The notes beneath the pieces are model-generated. The model was not told the origin of the DNA and did not search any database. It worked only from the letters and a program-made list of their open reading frames with translations. A DNA stretch of 64,000 nt from Takifugu bimaculatus (Eukaryota > Chordata > Actinopteri > Tetraodontiformes > Tetraodontidae): positions 1,291,580-1,355,579 of the forward strand of contig CP034993.1 in NCBI GenBank assembly GCA_004026145.2, written 5' to 3'. Both the position numbers and the translations under genes were made by a program. Positions 1 to 12,272 of this stretch are shown here, piece by piece; position 1 is the first letter of the stretch; each line of letters starts with the position of its first letter.

Positions 1-1121
1 AAAATCAGGTTATTGATTAGAAGATTCAGCAAACAGCTTTGGTGTTGATGGCTTACACACAATATTTCCCTCCATCCTTCAAATCAGCGGCCTGTGCTTT
101 GTCTAAGGAAAAATATTTCATGCGTTTCTATGCCAGCAGGGTTATAAAATTGTAGGGATAAGATTTGGCCCCAACTTTTAAAGATGCAAAATATACACTT
201 AAAGGAGATACTGATACAAAAAATGTCAGTCGAAGTCATTTGAAGTGTTATTTATTATGTGTTTTTTCTTATTCATTAGCAGTTAACAAATCACGGTGTT
301 GGGGTTACTGTCGTCAAGTCTGTGCAAACCGAAGGAAACTTCTTGAGTTTCTCTCCCGAAGGCGACCGGTCTGAGTCAGTGGACCAATGAAAGGGCCGTT
401 TGTGGGCCGTTTGCATAATGTTGCTGTCAGTCATGTGTCTTGTTACTCTGTAAGACTGCTCAAATTCACGACTAATGCCTGTTTTAATTTGTTGCCTCAT
501 TGCTCTGGAATCCAGGATAAATTGCCAGCCTTGTTCCTTTGGGTGGTCAGCCTGGGAAAGTCTGTGAGGGTTTATAAAATTCATTCTATAAGTTTTATGT
601 TGTGTTTATTTCTGGGTGAAAGGAAGGTGTTCTGTGTTTTAACAGAATCGCTTCTGCACATTAATAAATCGGTTTTGAAATTTACCGCTTGTCAGGTTCT
701 ATTTGTGGAGATCGGTATGCAGGGACCTGCGATCAAAAGTGAAATGATCCGACAGACGTGCACGTCAGTCGCTGTGGCGCAGACTGTCAGAAACCCTGGA
801 GGATTCCAGCCAGTGAAGCTGGTGAGTTTTTCCTCTTTGGGCCGTTTGTCTCCTGTTACAACTACAAGATGGACACCTCGCAGGAATCTGAGTGGGTGTA
901 AGGGTGGCTGCGCACAAGCTCAATGTACAGGGTTGTGGTTCTTTTGGGTTTTTTTGATCAAGTTATTTGTTTGTTTCTTTCCTAATTTGTCAGGCCATTC
1001 TTGTGGCGGAGCGTGTGAGTGAGCTTGGATGTTGAGCTCGTCGTGTCATGTGGATCTACGACAGACTTGGTGCTGCCATGTGTGCCGACCAGATGCTGGT
1101 ACAATGTTTTCAACACTGGCC

Positions 1122-1123
<2 letters not shown>

Positions 1124-1158
<35 letters not shown>
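1124..1158. repeat. (TG)n microsatellite
   Basis: About 17 TG units followed by a few TGAG units. Confidence 0.95.
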
Positions 1159-1160
<2 letters not shown>

Positions 1161-1408
1161 TGAGTGAGTTTGTGCAGCATGCATCGTTTGGCTCAGCTGG
1201 GGATTATGTTTATGAATAATTTTCCAGTGCCTGTGTGTGGCGCCGTATCTGTCAGCATATGTGGATGAATTATTCTGAACTCTGAGATACTCCGAGACCC
1301 TCTGTGCGTCTGCACAATGGGCCGTGCTTTTCTATACCCCACGGTTCGGTCTGTGCGCTGTCTGTCGCCGCATTTGTGTTCATTGTGCACACTGATGCCT
1401 TTGGATGG

Positions 1409-1413
1409 TGTGT

Positions 1414-1468
<55 letters not shown>
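1409..1468. repeat. (TG)n microsatellite
   Basis: About 29 TG units with one TC interruption near the start. Confidence 0.96.
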
Positions 1469-4414
1469 GTTGAGAGAATGTGCACTGGTGCAGGCTGTGT
1501 GTGTTTGCCTATGCAGACCCATAGCAGCTGCTGCTTGCCACCTGTGGTAAAGCTCTCCCTCAGGCCTGTTGTGGCTCCAAACGGTCCCTCTGGGCTCCCA
1601 GGAACCGGGGCTCTGGTTGGGAGGCAGAAGCCTGCAGGCTGAGAGGATCACTGTGCTTCCTAAACTGTTATTAACTCCAGTGAAAGAAACAACTAATTGT
1701 TTGATTGCTCTCTGTTCCTTCCTTTTATGCCCCCCCCCCACCAGGCTTGGGCCTCGGCTACGCCGTTTTCCAGCCCCGGCAGCAGCATCAGAACAGCAAC
1801 GGTTCTAAGGCGAAAGCGTTTAACTGCACAGTCTCCTGGCTACAAAAAGGGCTCTTGTCTTCTCGTATGTTCTTTAGAGTCGCTGTGATGATTAAAAAGC
1901 TCGGTTGCAATCATCTTTCCATCAGCAGGCGGAAAATTCTCCACACTTTGATTCACTTCATTTCGGTAGAGCTGCTCAAGAGAACAGAACGTTTCAGAAG
2001 AGTGACGGAAGAACGAACAGCCAGCAGCTTTTCTGGCCAGATGGGGAGTAAACCAACAGCCCCCCCTGCTTTTATAATCTCCTTAATTCAATTCAAGGCC
2101 CGGTGACAGATAGTTAGAGCCCATAACTATAAGATATGATAACTAATAACCTCTGATTAGTTTTGCATTAGGGGGGGACAAGAAAGGAGCTGAAGGGGAA
2201 AGAAATCTGTCAGCTGGATGCTGGAATGTTAAACAGAACAGCAAACATTTGCCCTCTTTAACAGAACAATCTCGTTTGCCTGGCTTATCTTTGCTTACTG
2301 CTACAATAGTTTCTACTGTCTCCATCTGGTAAACAGATAAGAATTTCTTTCCACAACTAAAGTCCAAGGACTGAGGGAGTTTGGCTGCCCATGAGCAAGG
2401 CACACAGACTCTTACGGTGCATACAAAAGGGGCACGAACCACGGGGCTCGCTACAGCTTTAAAAATATAAGAAACTGTGCCTTTCTGGTGTTTTGACTGT
2501 GTTTGCGATCACTTTCACCGATGCTCAACATGTTTGCATCTGCACATTGAGGTATTGATACTTGGCCTATCTCCTTTTTCTCCTGTTTGGTTGCAAAATA
2601 TATGAAAATGATTAATTTCCCACAAGTGACTCATCAGAATAAGAACAGGACGATTGTGTCTTCTTTTACTCGGTGGCTTATCTGAAAACACTCCTGATAT
2701 CACATGATTACATGAATGTCCGTCATTTTCCCCAAAGCCGAACTTGCAGGCTGCTTCGAGAATGTATGTGTTAGTAATTTAGGAACCTAGTTTGCGGGGG
2801 TTACCGGTGTCATACCCACAATGCACCGCTGAATTCCTTTAACATGTGGTGAGTCAGGAAAGGGGTGGTTGACCTCTGCCTTCCCATGAGCCCCTTGGGA
2901 ACAGCTCCTCTCTCTCGCTCAAGACATGTAGAAGCGCTGCAAGCTGCCGCTTTGTGACTGGAATTGTAATCACCTTTTTCTTCGAAATCAACTCTCATTT
3001 TCTTTTTTTTCTGTCTCTCCTCAGAAGGACTTTTTTCCGTCTTGCGTCTGTTATAGGTGTTTCAGTCTCTGGCACAACAGCCCTGCATGTGTAAACCATT
3101 ACTGTGGCTAGAAAAAGGAGAAAAGTAAAGGTCAAACTTCTAGCTCTACTTTTTCTGCCTTTCCTGTATTTCCCATGTTTGTGCCTTCACAGAGGGTAAT
3201 ATATGTTACTATGGAGACAGGCCAGCATTACTGAGACAACAATTTAAATGTGTTGGATCTACTTTAAACTGCAGTGCAGCGTTTTGTCTCCCCCTTATGA
3301 AACTGAGCGCAAGATTAAAAGAATGTTCGATGTTACAACTCAACACTTTAAGCCACCAATCTGTTGCAAACATGCAAAATAGGCCATTAATAGTGACATA
3401 TTGCATGAATTGCATTAATGAAATACCACGTGCCTCTTTCTTGCAATTTTACATTACATGCAGGACTTACAGGAGCATTTTGTGTACATTTAAAATGTGA
3501 GAGCATTAATCAAGGCCGGTGCATTCTTAATGAGAGCAAGCTCATCAAAGGGAACCAGCAAGAGGTCAGAGGTCTCATTGATGTTGCTGCAACCTTGAGG
3601 CATAAGGAAGACAGGAAAGGAGGGTTTGGGTCACGGTTGTGTGTCCTGATGGCTTTATTGTGGCAGTGAAAGGGGCTGTGTTGTGGATGGGGAGCAGCTG
3701 AGCACTGGTCGGGTGGTGGTGGAGGTGGGGAAACCATTGGAGCTCCTGGAGAGAGGAGATGGGAGAATGGAGAGTAGACAACTGCACGGAGGTGAATAGG
3801 AGGTCTCTTTGTGTCCTGCCAACAAAAAAATCTGTGACCAATTATCTGTGTCTGTCTCTCTAATAGGAATTATGGAAAACCTTTGGGTGGGTGCAAAGTT
3901 AAGAAGTATAGGTGGCAGTTGTGGAAGAGGACAGTGGGACAGTGATAATGGGGGAGAACTTGAGGATTTTAATGTATTGTAGCACAGCATAATTATTTAT
4001 AATAATAATCAGTGCTTTTACTTGCTAATAATTTAAAAAATGTATCATTGTCCATAAAAAACAGGATTTAGTGTTTACTCATCCCAAAGGCCCAGCAGGA
4101 ACATTACTTTGCATCTCCTGTGTGCCTGTTTCAAACACAGGAAAATAACAATTTGTGCCACAATTGCTGAATTAGTCCTGCGTGATCCTCGGCTCCCACC
4201 CCACTGAGAGCACAAATTATTGGTGTGGTTAGATTTCCAGCTATGTGAAAAGTGTGTCCTACAGAGAAAAGGGGAAAGTGGTCGGGAGAAGGGAAGTCAG
4301 GCCCATGGATGGCTTGTGAGCCATGTGTTAGACATTAAAGAGCTAATTGCAGTTTTTTTTAAAAACCCGTGTTTACCTCTGAGAGAGACCTTGTTAGGTG
4401 TATTTCACTGTCTC

Positions 4415-4520
4415 CCCTGAAATTATTCATCTCTGACAGGCTCAATTGACATTAACATAATTATGAATGTGATTGCTGCTTAATTGCTCCAGGCAGCCGC
4501 TGCTCCCCTTCTTTAAGAGG
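4415..4520. promoter_or_regulatory. Candidate conserved non-coding element
   Basis: The stretch is dense in TAAT/ATTA cores (AAATTATTCATC, ACATAATTATGAATGTGATT, CTTAATTGCTCC) and free of simple repeats, a texture common in vertebrate developmental enhancers. Conservation itself could not be tested. Confidence 0.25.
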
Positions 4521-7500
4521 CTGCAGAGGCCAGCAACACGCACGACCATTCATCAGCCAGGAGGATGCGGGTTACAGGGCAGTCTTCTCCTTGGAATGAC
4601 GCGCTTGAAAGGACAACTGGGAGATTTGGAAGACGTTCGTGGGGCCCATTGATCATTCAGCTTATTGTTGACAGAAGAATCAACACTGTGTATAAATGCT
4701 GGTTTCGCCGTTGCCCCCAGTTCGCTCGGAAAGTGTGTTTTGCAGGAAGTTGTGAACTCTGCCCTCGGCCGGGGGTGTTGTTGCATTGGTATAGAATAAC
4801 TCCACGGATGCCTCCTCCCCCCCGCGAGGGCCACGCGGTTGCCAATGGCGATGACTCCGCTTGATCTTCACCTGTCAAAGCAAAGCCCAGAGTAAAGACT
4901 TGCAGCTTGAGAGCAGGAAAACAAAACCAGAGAAGAACAAACAAGCCAACAAGCGGCTTAGGTGGGATTTTCTATCCTCTGGGTTCGAACCGACGTTTAG
5001 ACCTCAGAGAATTCAAAATATCAACAGAGGGACAATAAATTTTATATTCAATACATGTTTATATTTCTTAAATTCCTATATATTTAAATAAACACAAGCA
5101 CCTAAAACCATATGTTATAGATTAAAAAAGCATCTGAAATGCTTACAAGGACCCAATATTATAGGACTAGAAATTAATCATTTACAATTACAATAAAGAT
5201 TAAAACTTAAAGTTGATTTCTCATGCTACAATTCACTACAGCGACTGAGTCAAGGAGACACAAGTAGGAATCAAATGTAGGAAATCAGGTTGGAAGCCAT
5301 CTAGGCCTCACTTCAACTTCTACTATATTTGTTTTAGGAAAAGGTTTTATTGAGTTGTGTTAAAGTTCATTAAGCCTTTTTAAAAGGTTTTCTACACTTT
5401 ATTAATAAAATAAATATGTGAAGCTTTCCTGCATGGCAGATGCTGGAATGTAAAACAACAAATAATCAGTCATAATAATCACCTTATATTGATAGATTTC
5501 ATGGCTTTTTGTGGCTTTAACCGTTTCATGACAACAGAAACTCATTTGTCCTGGTTCTGTCAAATAATTGACCCAAAGTCTGGGTTTTGAACCAATTGTC
5601 GCTTCCTCTTCATGGCAGTTTTTTTTAATTTGAGTCAAAAGAAAGTGGCAAATGGTGCGTCTGAAATTTGGGATGGTGGCTGTTAAATCTGAATAAACCT
5701 GGAGGTGTCGCACTGTCGGCGCTTTTAACGGTTTAGAGGGCTCAGAAATGTGTCAAGTCCTTATCAATCACTCGGCGGGCGGCAGGAGGTGGGGATTGTT
5801 TTGCATTTCTTCAGTTTGTTTCTTCCTGGGATTTTTCTTCTCTTGACAGGAGGTGCCGCGAGCTTACCAGCAGTTGAAAGAGGAGCTCCATTCTTTCAGC
5901 AGGGACTCCTCCATCCCTCCTTTTGTTCCAAGACAGTGTTTATTTGAAAGGCCTTCCTCGCCTTAAACTCCTCTGGGGGAGCAGAACCGACCAACCGCAG
6001 GTCCCACCAACCTGCCACCTCGCCACTGGCAGCAAACCTGAACACTGGAGATCTGATTTCTATTAGATGCAGACGAGCGTCGGGAGCCACTTGTCTCGGT
6101 CTGCGGTCAGATTCTGTTAATGTCAGGCCGGTTAGCATGTGGGCGATTTTACTGGCGTTTCACAATTACCCATTTTATGTGGTTCCTCTCAGAGTGAAAG
6201 TACAATGAAAGCTTTCCGTGTTTCATGTCTCAGGAAACTTGATTGAAGCTGTCTGTCTTAAAAAAGAGAAGCCTCCTTGTTAAAAGCCACTAAGTCCTCG
6301 GTTCTGCTTGACTGGTGCCCACCCAACGCCCCCCTCCCCCAGCTCCCAACTTTCAGAAAGAGAGGAGTCAAACATTCCAGCCCTGTGAATCCCCCCCCCC
6401 CCTCCTCGACAGGCTCCTCTGAATTAAAAGACAAATTTGGGCCCGGATCCTTTTCCCTGGGAGTTCTATTTGTCTTGTATCAGGGTTAAGAAAATAACCT
6501 TGTGTGTTTTCTCCGCAGCCTCTGTCGGGGTCAGCGGAGGGTGGAGGTGGGGGGGGGGGGGCTGTGCATTCATCCACAGGTCATTGTTACAGTAGAAGGC
6601 AGCATGCGGATCGTCACAATGGAGCCGCAGGGTAACAGATTCCCTTCTCCTCTGTGGGTTTGCTTGCTGTGAGAGATCGGCCCAATGCAAAGCTGCGGGG
6701 GCGAATGCGGAAATTTAGGCTACCTGTTGCACGACACAGCTGAAGCATTATGTGCTCTGCCGCCAGCCTGCCCCCCTCAGGGGGACCAGAGTGCAGGCTG
6801 CTGACGGGGACTTGGCTGTGGAGCCCAGGAGCACATCTGGTCCATGTTGTGTTGACTTTTTCCCTAAAAAGTACAGATGGTCTGGAAATACCGCTGGAAA
6901 AAAAATCGCTCCATTATACAAAAGACACAGAAAAAAAAGATAGAACCTTGGGGAATTCTGACTTTTCCTCCTGAGATTCTTTCTGTCTTGCTGGTCCGGC
7001 TTTTAAATTGGTTGTGAGATGCCAAGAAGCTGCATGAAAAGGAGCAGAGATGCAGCTGCAGAGGGACTTAACGGAGCTGCGCTCGACCGGTTCTCCTCTG
7101 AAGACATTATGTAATGAGACCCACGTGTGCGATGGCTGCGTGGGCAGCACTGTGGCCTGGCTTCTGTTGATGTTGGCCCTGTTCTTCAGGATCGGTCTGC
7201 AGGAATGCACCTCTGCCAGCTCTCAGGCCACTCACCTCGTCTTCAGTCCTCCCATTGTCGGTAGGATTATTTTCCGCTCTTCCTCCCTGACATGTTTAAT
7301 GTCCAACATCACGATGGGCCGTCTTTACATCCCCGAGGCCTTGAGCAAACACCCCGACTGTTTGCCTCCACAACAGATGACACCACACCTTTACTCTGGC
7401 CGAAACCTTCTCGCCTGTTGACTCACCGGCGACTCCTACGTTCCAGGTAGAAGAAAAGCCTGCAGTAAAAGGCAGCAAAGCAAACAGTGATATCATGCAC

Positions 7501-8125
7501 CATAAAGCTAAATGTCAAATTAAAATAATAAAAACAGAGCAAGCGAGTCAGGCCGTAAACACCGATGAAGGTTTACAAGTTTTGGTTATAATTTCAGCCT
7601 GACGCATTCATTTTTCTTAAATATAACAAATTGTTTAAGCCTCAGCCTGGCCTTCATGCAGTCCGACCCAGAACTCGCTGCTTTAACGTACAGTGCCCAG
7701 CAAATCACTCAGACCACCACCTCCGTTTCATGTGTTAAGGCTAAAGCATAATCATTTTTGTGTTTCTGTGAATTTTCAAACTGCTGTTCCCAGAGCAAAT
7801 CACGCTGAAGCTTCCACGGAGATGATCTCAGAGTCAATAGGATTATTTCCTACTTGACTGGGAGCACAATGGCCTGATATTCGCAGTCTTATTCAATTAA
7901 AGCTCAGTCAGCTGTTGTGCGGGCACGGCTGACATGTGGCTCCGCGGTGTGCTGATGGGCATCTGGCACTGTTACTGTCAAAAACACACCATCCTTGTAC
8001 TAACATATGTTCGGCGGGTGCCAGAGTGGCGCGGCCCTCATATGGGCTACACAAAAATAAACAACACAGTGCAGCAAAGCCTCTGCCAGGCTGCCTACAG
8101 GCGAAGGCCACACGACGATGACAAC

Positions 8126-8160
8126 GGGGGGGGGGGGGCGGGGGGGGGGGGGGGGGGCGG
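8126..8160 (+). repeat. Poly-G tract, G-quadruplex-capable
   Basis: Thirty-three G residues in 35 bases, broken twice by C. Its length in the assembly is unreliable. Confidence 0.9.
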
Positions 8161-8299
8161 GTCCAATCCTGGTCGGACGCTCTTCAAATCCTCTGAGTTT
8201 AGAGAGAAGATCCTGTCTGGAATGTACCCCCCCCAGATATTCAAACAACACATGTGACCTCTGGAATTAGTAAGCTAAAATAAAAACTTTCCAAATAAT

Positions 8300-8408
8300 A
8301 AGAGGAGAGGAGAGGAGAGGAGAGGAGAGGAGAGGAGAGGAGAGGAGAGGAGAGGAGAGGAGAGGAGAGGAGAGGAGAGGAGAGGAGAGGAGAGGAGAGG
8401 AGAGGAGA
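8300..8408. repeat. (GGAGA)n purine microsatellite
   Basis: About 21 copies of the 5-base GAGAG unit, all purine on +, so triplex-capable. Confidence 0.97.
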
Positions 8409-8643
8409 CGAGGGCCGAACGTGGGTTTTATTCCAACCATCTGTGCGTGTGTTAAATATAGACCTATTTTATGGAGGGCTCCGAGGACCAGCTCCACTTT
8501 CCACTAAAATGTCAAGAATAACAGGCCGGTCAAGGTGTTGCGTTTTGGGTGTTGTCTTCCCAACATTTGCTGATGGAAGCATGAATATGCTCTGATTCTG
8601 TATTCAGATGGAGGAGAGAGGTGGAGAATTTTAACCCTACCAG

Positions 8644-8670
8644 CACACACACACACACACACACACACAC
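8644..8670. repeat. (CA)n microsatellite
   Basis: About 13 CA units. Confidence 0.95.
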
Positions 8671-9404
8671 CTTACCTGTTGTTTTCCACATCTTTCTCTC
8701 TCTTCTCTCCCGCTCGTATCCAGATGAAGGCTCCACTCCAGGATGATGGGGGTGCCTCATTGGCAACAGTCCAGGCTCCACATCTGGCCCGCTGCTGTTG
8801 CCGTCTCCTCCAGGCCCCCCTCCCCTCCCCCCTCCCCACTGTACTGCTGTAGTTGTCAGCTCATTTCAGGGTCTGTCTCAAGGTCTGCAGATATGTTTCC
8901 CGTAACCGCAATGATCGACTCTCGCGGCGTGAGTGACGAATGGTGCAGAGGCATCTCTGAAGGCACGGAGCGGTAGATTTATCTGCTGCCGTTCACGGTT
9001 CCTCCTGTCGCTGCCAATATAAATCCCTCAGAGAGGACGTACCTTTGAAACTGATGCTGCAGGCCTGGAGGAAGTGAACCACGGCTGGGGGAAATAAAGA
9101 TTTACATTCATTTTAATCGGGAAAATAATTATTCTCTGACAAACCCAGGGAGCACGTACTCATGTTAAAGTTTAGCTCGCCGTACACCCAGATATGGTTT
9201 ATTGGAACTGACGAGGATACAGCTACTCCAGGTCCAGCCCTCTGCGGAGGCCATGTAAATTCACTTAGCTGCTACAACCCGGTTATTGGATGTTGAGTTT
9301 CCTCCTGTGCAGGTTCACAGGAGTTTTCATCACAGATATCAATCAAAAGGGACCATTTTTCCTTGTGTTTTCCACCAGAACCCCCAGTTCTGGTTTCAGG
9401 GTGT

Positions 9405-9523
9405 ATCCATCCATCCATCCATCCATCCATCCATCCATCCATCCATCCATCCATCCATCCATCCATCCATCCATCCATCCATCCATCCATCCATCCATCC
9501 ATCCATCCATCCATCCATCCATC
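9405..9523. repeat. (ATCC)n microsatellite
   Basis: About 30 uninterrupted copies of ATCC. Apparent Ile-His-Pro-Ser or Trp-Met-Asp-Gly repeat proteins here are artefacts of this repeat. Confidence 0.98.
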
Positions 9524-9524
9524 A

Positions 9525-9720
9525 GGCTCATTGGGGTACTGAAGTCCTTCCCAGCAGTCACTGTGTGAGAGGCAGGAAAACACCCTGGACAGGCTATCAG
9601 TCCGTCCAAGGGTTACTGTCACCTCATAGCTAGAAGGCGCTGGGCTTGAGTCCCACTCGGAGTCTCTGTGTGTGGGGTTTGAGTCACGGCTCCTCCAGAG
9701 TTTTCTCTGGATCGTCTGAT
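9525..9720 (+). mobile_element. Degraded L2-type LINE remnant flanking an (ATCC)n tract
   Basis: ACACCCTGGACAGGCTATCA, then GTCACCTCATAGCTAGAAGG and a diverged version of the 'gggttcgattccc ... tctgtgtggagtttg' block, typical of fish L2-related elements, directly follow an (ATCC)n repeat that often accompanies them. There is no intact reading frame. Confidence 0.55.
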
Positions 9721-10639
9721 TTCAGCGGCCAGTTCAGGACATCAGCATTGAGCTGATTGTAGCAATAATGTGACGTCTTTAGATTTAGGTTCCTTGTTTT
9801 TTCATCTCCAGTATTCATCTATGCGCTCACACTTGCGACACTTCCCCCCACGCAGCTAACCTTGGATCTGTCACGTAGACGTTTGAATCCATCATAGGAA
9901 GCAATAGAATGTTAACCAGCATCCATTATTCAAGTCTCACGGCTGGCACGCGGACTGATCGATGACCACCACGTCGTCCCATCGCTCCACATGACGAGCA
10001 CCTCAGAATCACCCACCTATCAAACGAGACGGTTGCGGCAAAGATGGAGGACTTGTTTTCTTTAAAAAACATATGAATTATTATGAATTACAAAGTATTC
10101 CAAGCATTATGGAGCATAAGTGACCCTAGATTAGGTAGAGGTTTAATGTAAAGATGTTTCCATTTGTGTGTGTGCGTGCATGTGTGTGTGTGTGACAAAG
10201 ACAGAGAGGAGGGAAAGGTAAAAATGAACAGAGAGCTGACAATTAGGGACAACTAATCACTGAGTGTGTAGCCATGCGCATCCCCCCACGCTGGTGCCAG
10301 CGCTTGCACTGTGCTTGAACCTGTGCTGAATGCCAACGGCAGATAATTATAAACCGGCAGGGCAGGCCTCCTCTGTGCAGAGGGAGGGATGGAGCCTCAG
10401 CCGAGCATGAACTCCTGACCTTCTTCACACACCAAGCGTCTGCTCTGGGCCTCGGGAGGTGCAAGATGGGTCACAGCGAGCCGTTAGGCAACAGGGAGAA
10501 AACGAGCAGGGGGGAGGAGGCAGAGGAGGAGGGGGTTAGTGGGAGGAGAAGGAGGTGCTCCCTTTTTTTTTGTTGTTGGCATTCTTTGATGAGCTCATGG
10601 CCAATCGGGGGGCAGATGGAACCACTTGACAAATGGGGG

Positions 10640-10880
10640 AGAAAGATCCTGAGAGCGAAATCTCCTTTGTTATGCGCATTTGGTTATCTGCTCTCACTAT
10701 ATCAGCCGTCATTAGGCAGGGAAACGTGCTCCATCCAGCTCCTTTGAATGCAAAGTGAAGCCTTTGTCGGAGCTGCCCCATCTTTAAAAGTGGCATTAGC
10801 TTGACATTACATTGTCACACATCATCAGCAGCTCATTATTTAAGCCTTCATTTAGAATCAGGTTAAGTTATGGGTGATCC
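10640..10880. promoter_or_regulatory. Candidate conserved non-coding element
   Basis: About 240 bases of unique sequence with octamer-like (TTATGCGCAT), CTTTGT/CTTTGAA SOX/TCF-like and CATTA motifs and no open frame. Suggestive texture only. Confidence 0.25.
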
Positions 10881-12236
10881 CTGACACAAAATGGTGTGCA
10901 GAATATTCGAAACTCAATTAATACCAGCAACATTATTACTAGTGCTTTATTTGCTCCAACCACAAATCCACGCCCACAGCACAGACGTGTGAGGTCTGTT
11001 TGTTTGAGCCGTGTTGTTTTCCAATGTTACACCAAAATCAGCCTCTTTTTTGTTAATCAGATAAGCCAAATCCATATCGCCGTGACGCCCAGACAGTGAA
11101 TAACAGGAGGGCGTCCTCAGCGTTCTCAGAAGGATGAACGACCACCTCGGCTCATCTGGTATCAATACCTCTCCTGTGTTGCACTTTGCCAGTTTCCCAT
11201 GATAGAATGTAATTTAGAGCAGATACCCCCCCTCCCTCTCTCCCTCCCCCCATCTCCGATCACTCCTGGAGCTGCAGCTCCGACACACTCGACACCGTTT
11301 CCTGGGTGGTTTGTGATTGCTCACAGACAAAGTCAAGTTCTGGCACGTCGCTCTGAATATCAGGATGGGAGTCCCTGACTCTGTGGAGAAGTTTTGTCTG
11401 GGGGGGAGGGGGGGCACAATAAAATATGTTTTGCTGTTTATGGATGTGTGAGATCATTTCATGAATGATTGTCCAGAGGGAGATGAACAAGTGAGAAGAT
11501 TCCCCAAATTTGATTCAGGAGATTTGCAAATCCTTTGCAAATTACTGTTGCCTCACGGCTGCCCCCCCACCCCCACCCCCCTGCTCTTTGAAAGTTCTCT
11601 TCTGAGGGAATCACTCCCAGATGGAGAATATTAGACGTAATCGCTTCCATTTGCCAGCTCTTCTACTCTCGCTATGAGGTGACACGCCGTCCCCCTCTGA
11701 CATCTCCTCAGGATGGACAATTACAGAGCGCTCATCAATCACTTTCTATGAAGAGTCTTGACACCTAAAATGGAGCAGAAATCACTACAATTAACAGAGC
11801 TGCGTTTGTTTTAGGGTGCCGTGGACACCAGATCCAGATCATTGTGAATGGTCTTTCAGTCCCAAGAAGCTCCCATTGCACAGATGAAGAATTAGCTTTA
11901 TTAAATCTTCAACGTTTATCACTTGGAACTTGGAGCCCTGTTTTAAATGGAAAACATTTCACCGGTACAAAACGACGTAATTGTGCAGCTGAGGAAATGC
12001 TTATGATTAATTGAGGGAGACAGACTGACATTATGGAAGAATACAAAAACAAATCTTGGAACACAAGAGGAGCATCTTAATGATGGCTTATTCACACTGG
12101 TTTAAATGGTAACCGACAACCTTTATTATTACTACAAGTCTCACTTTAATAGTAAAGAGATTCAGCATTTTTCTAGATTTTGAATATGGCTGAATTCAGG
12201 CTTTCTAATGCAGCCTTCTGTTCATCCCCAGTATCA

Positions 12237-12237
12237 T

Positions 12238-12270
<33 letters not shown>
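12237..12270 (+). repeat. (CT)n microsatellite
   Basis: About 16 CT units. It lies just upstream of a consensus acceptor (CAG at 12290-12292). Confidence 0.95.

Positions 12271-12272
<2 letters not shown>

Noticed and set aside
387..1022. Long open frame of 211 codons near the left end
   Set aside because: It runs through splice-like sites and T-rich sequence with no family resemblance. Only the part near 724-821 was kept, as a weak exon candidate.
1193..1741. Open frames with Thr-His or Cys-Val repeats
   Set aside because: They are translations of the TG/CA microsatellite. The same applies near 18,900-19,170 and 62,966-63,470.
4975..4995. GGGTTCGAACCGACG resembling a tRNA T-arm
   Set aside because: No acceptor stem, D-arm or anticodon arm could be placed around it.
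9272..9633. Apparent repeat proteins with WMDG or HPSI units
   Set aside because: Pure translation of the (ATCC)n tract on both strands.
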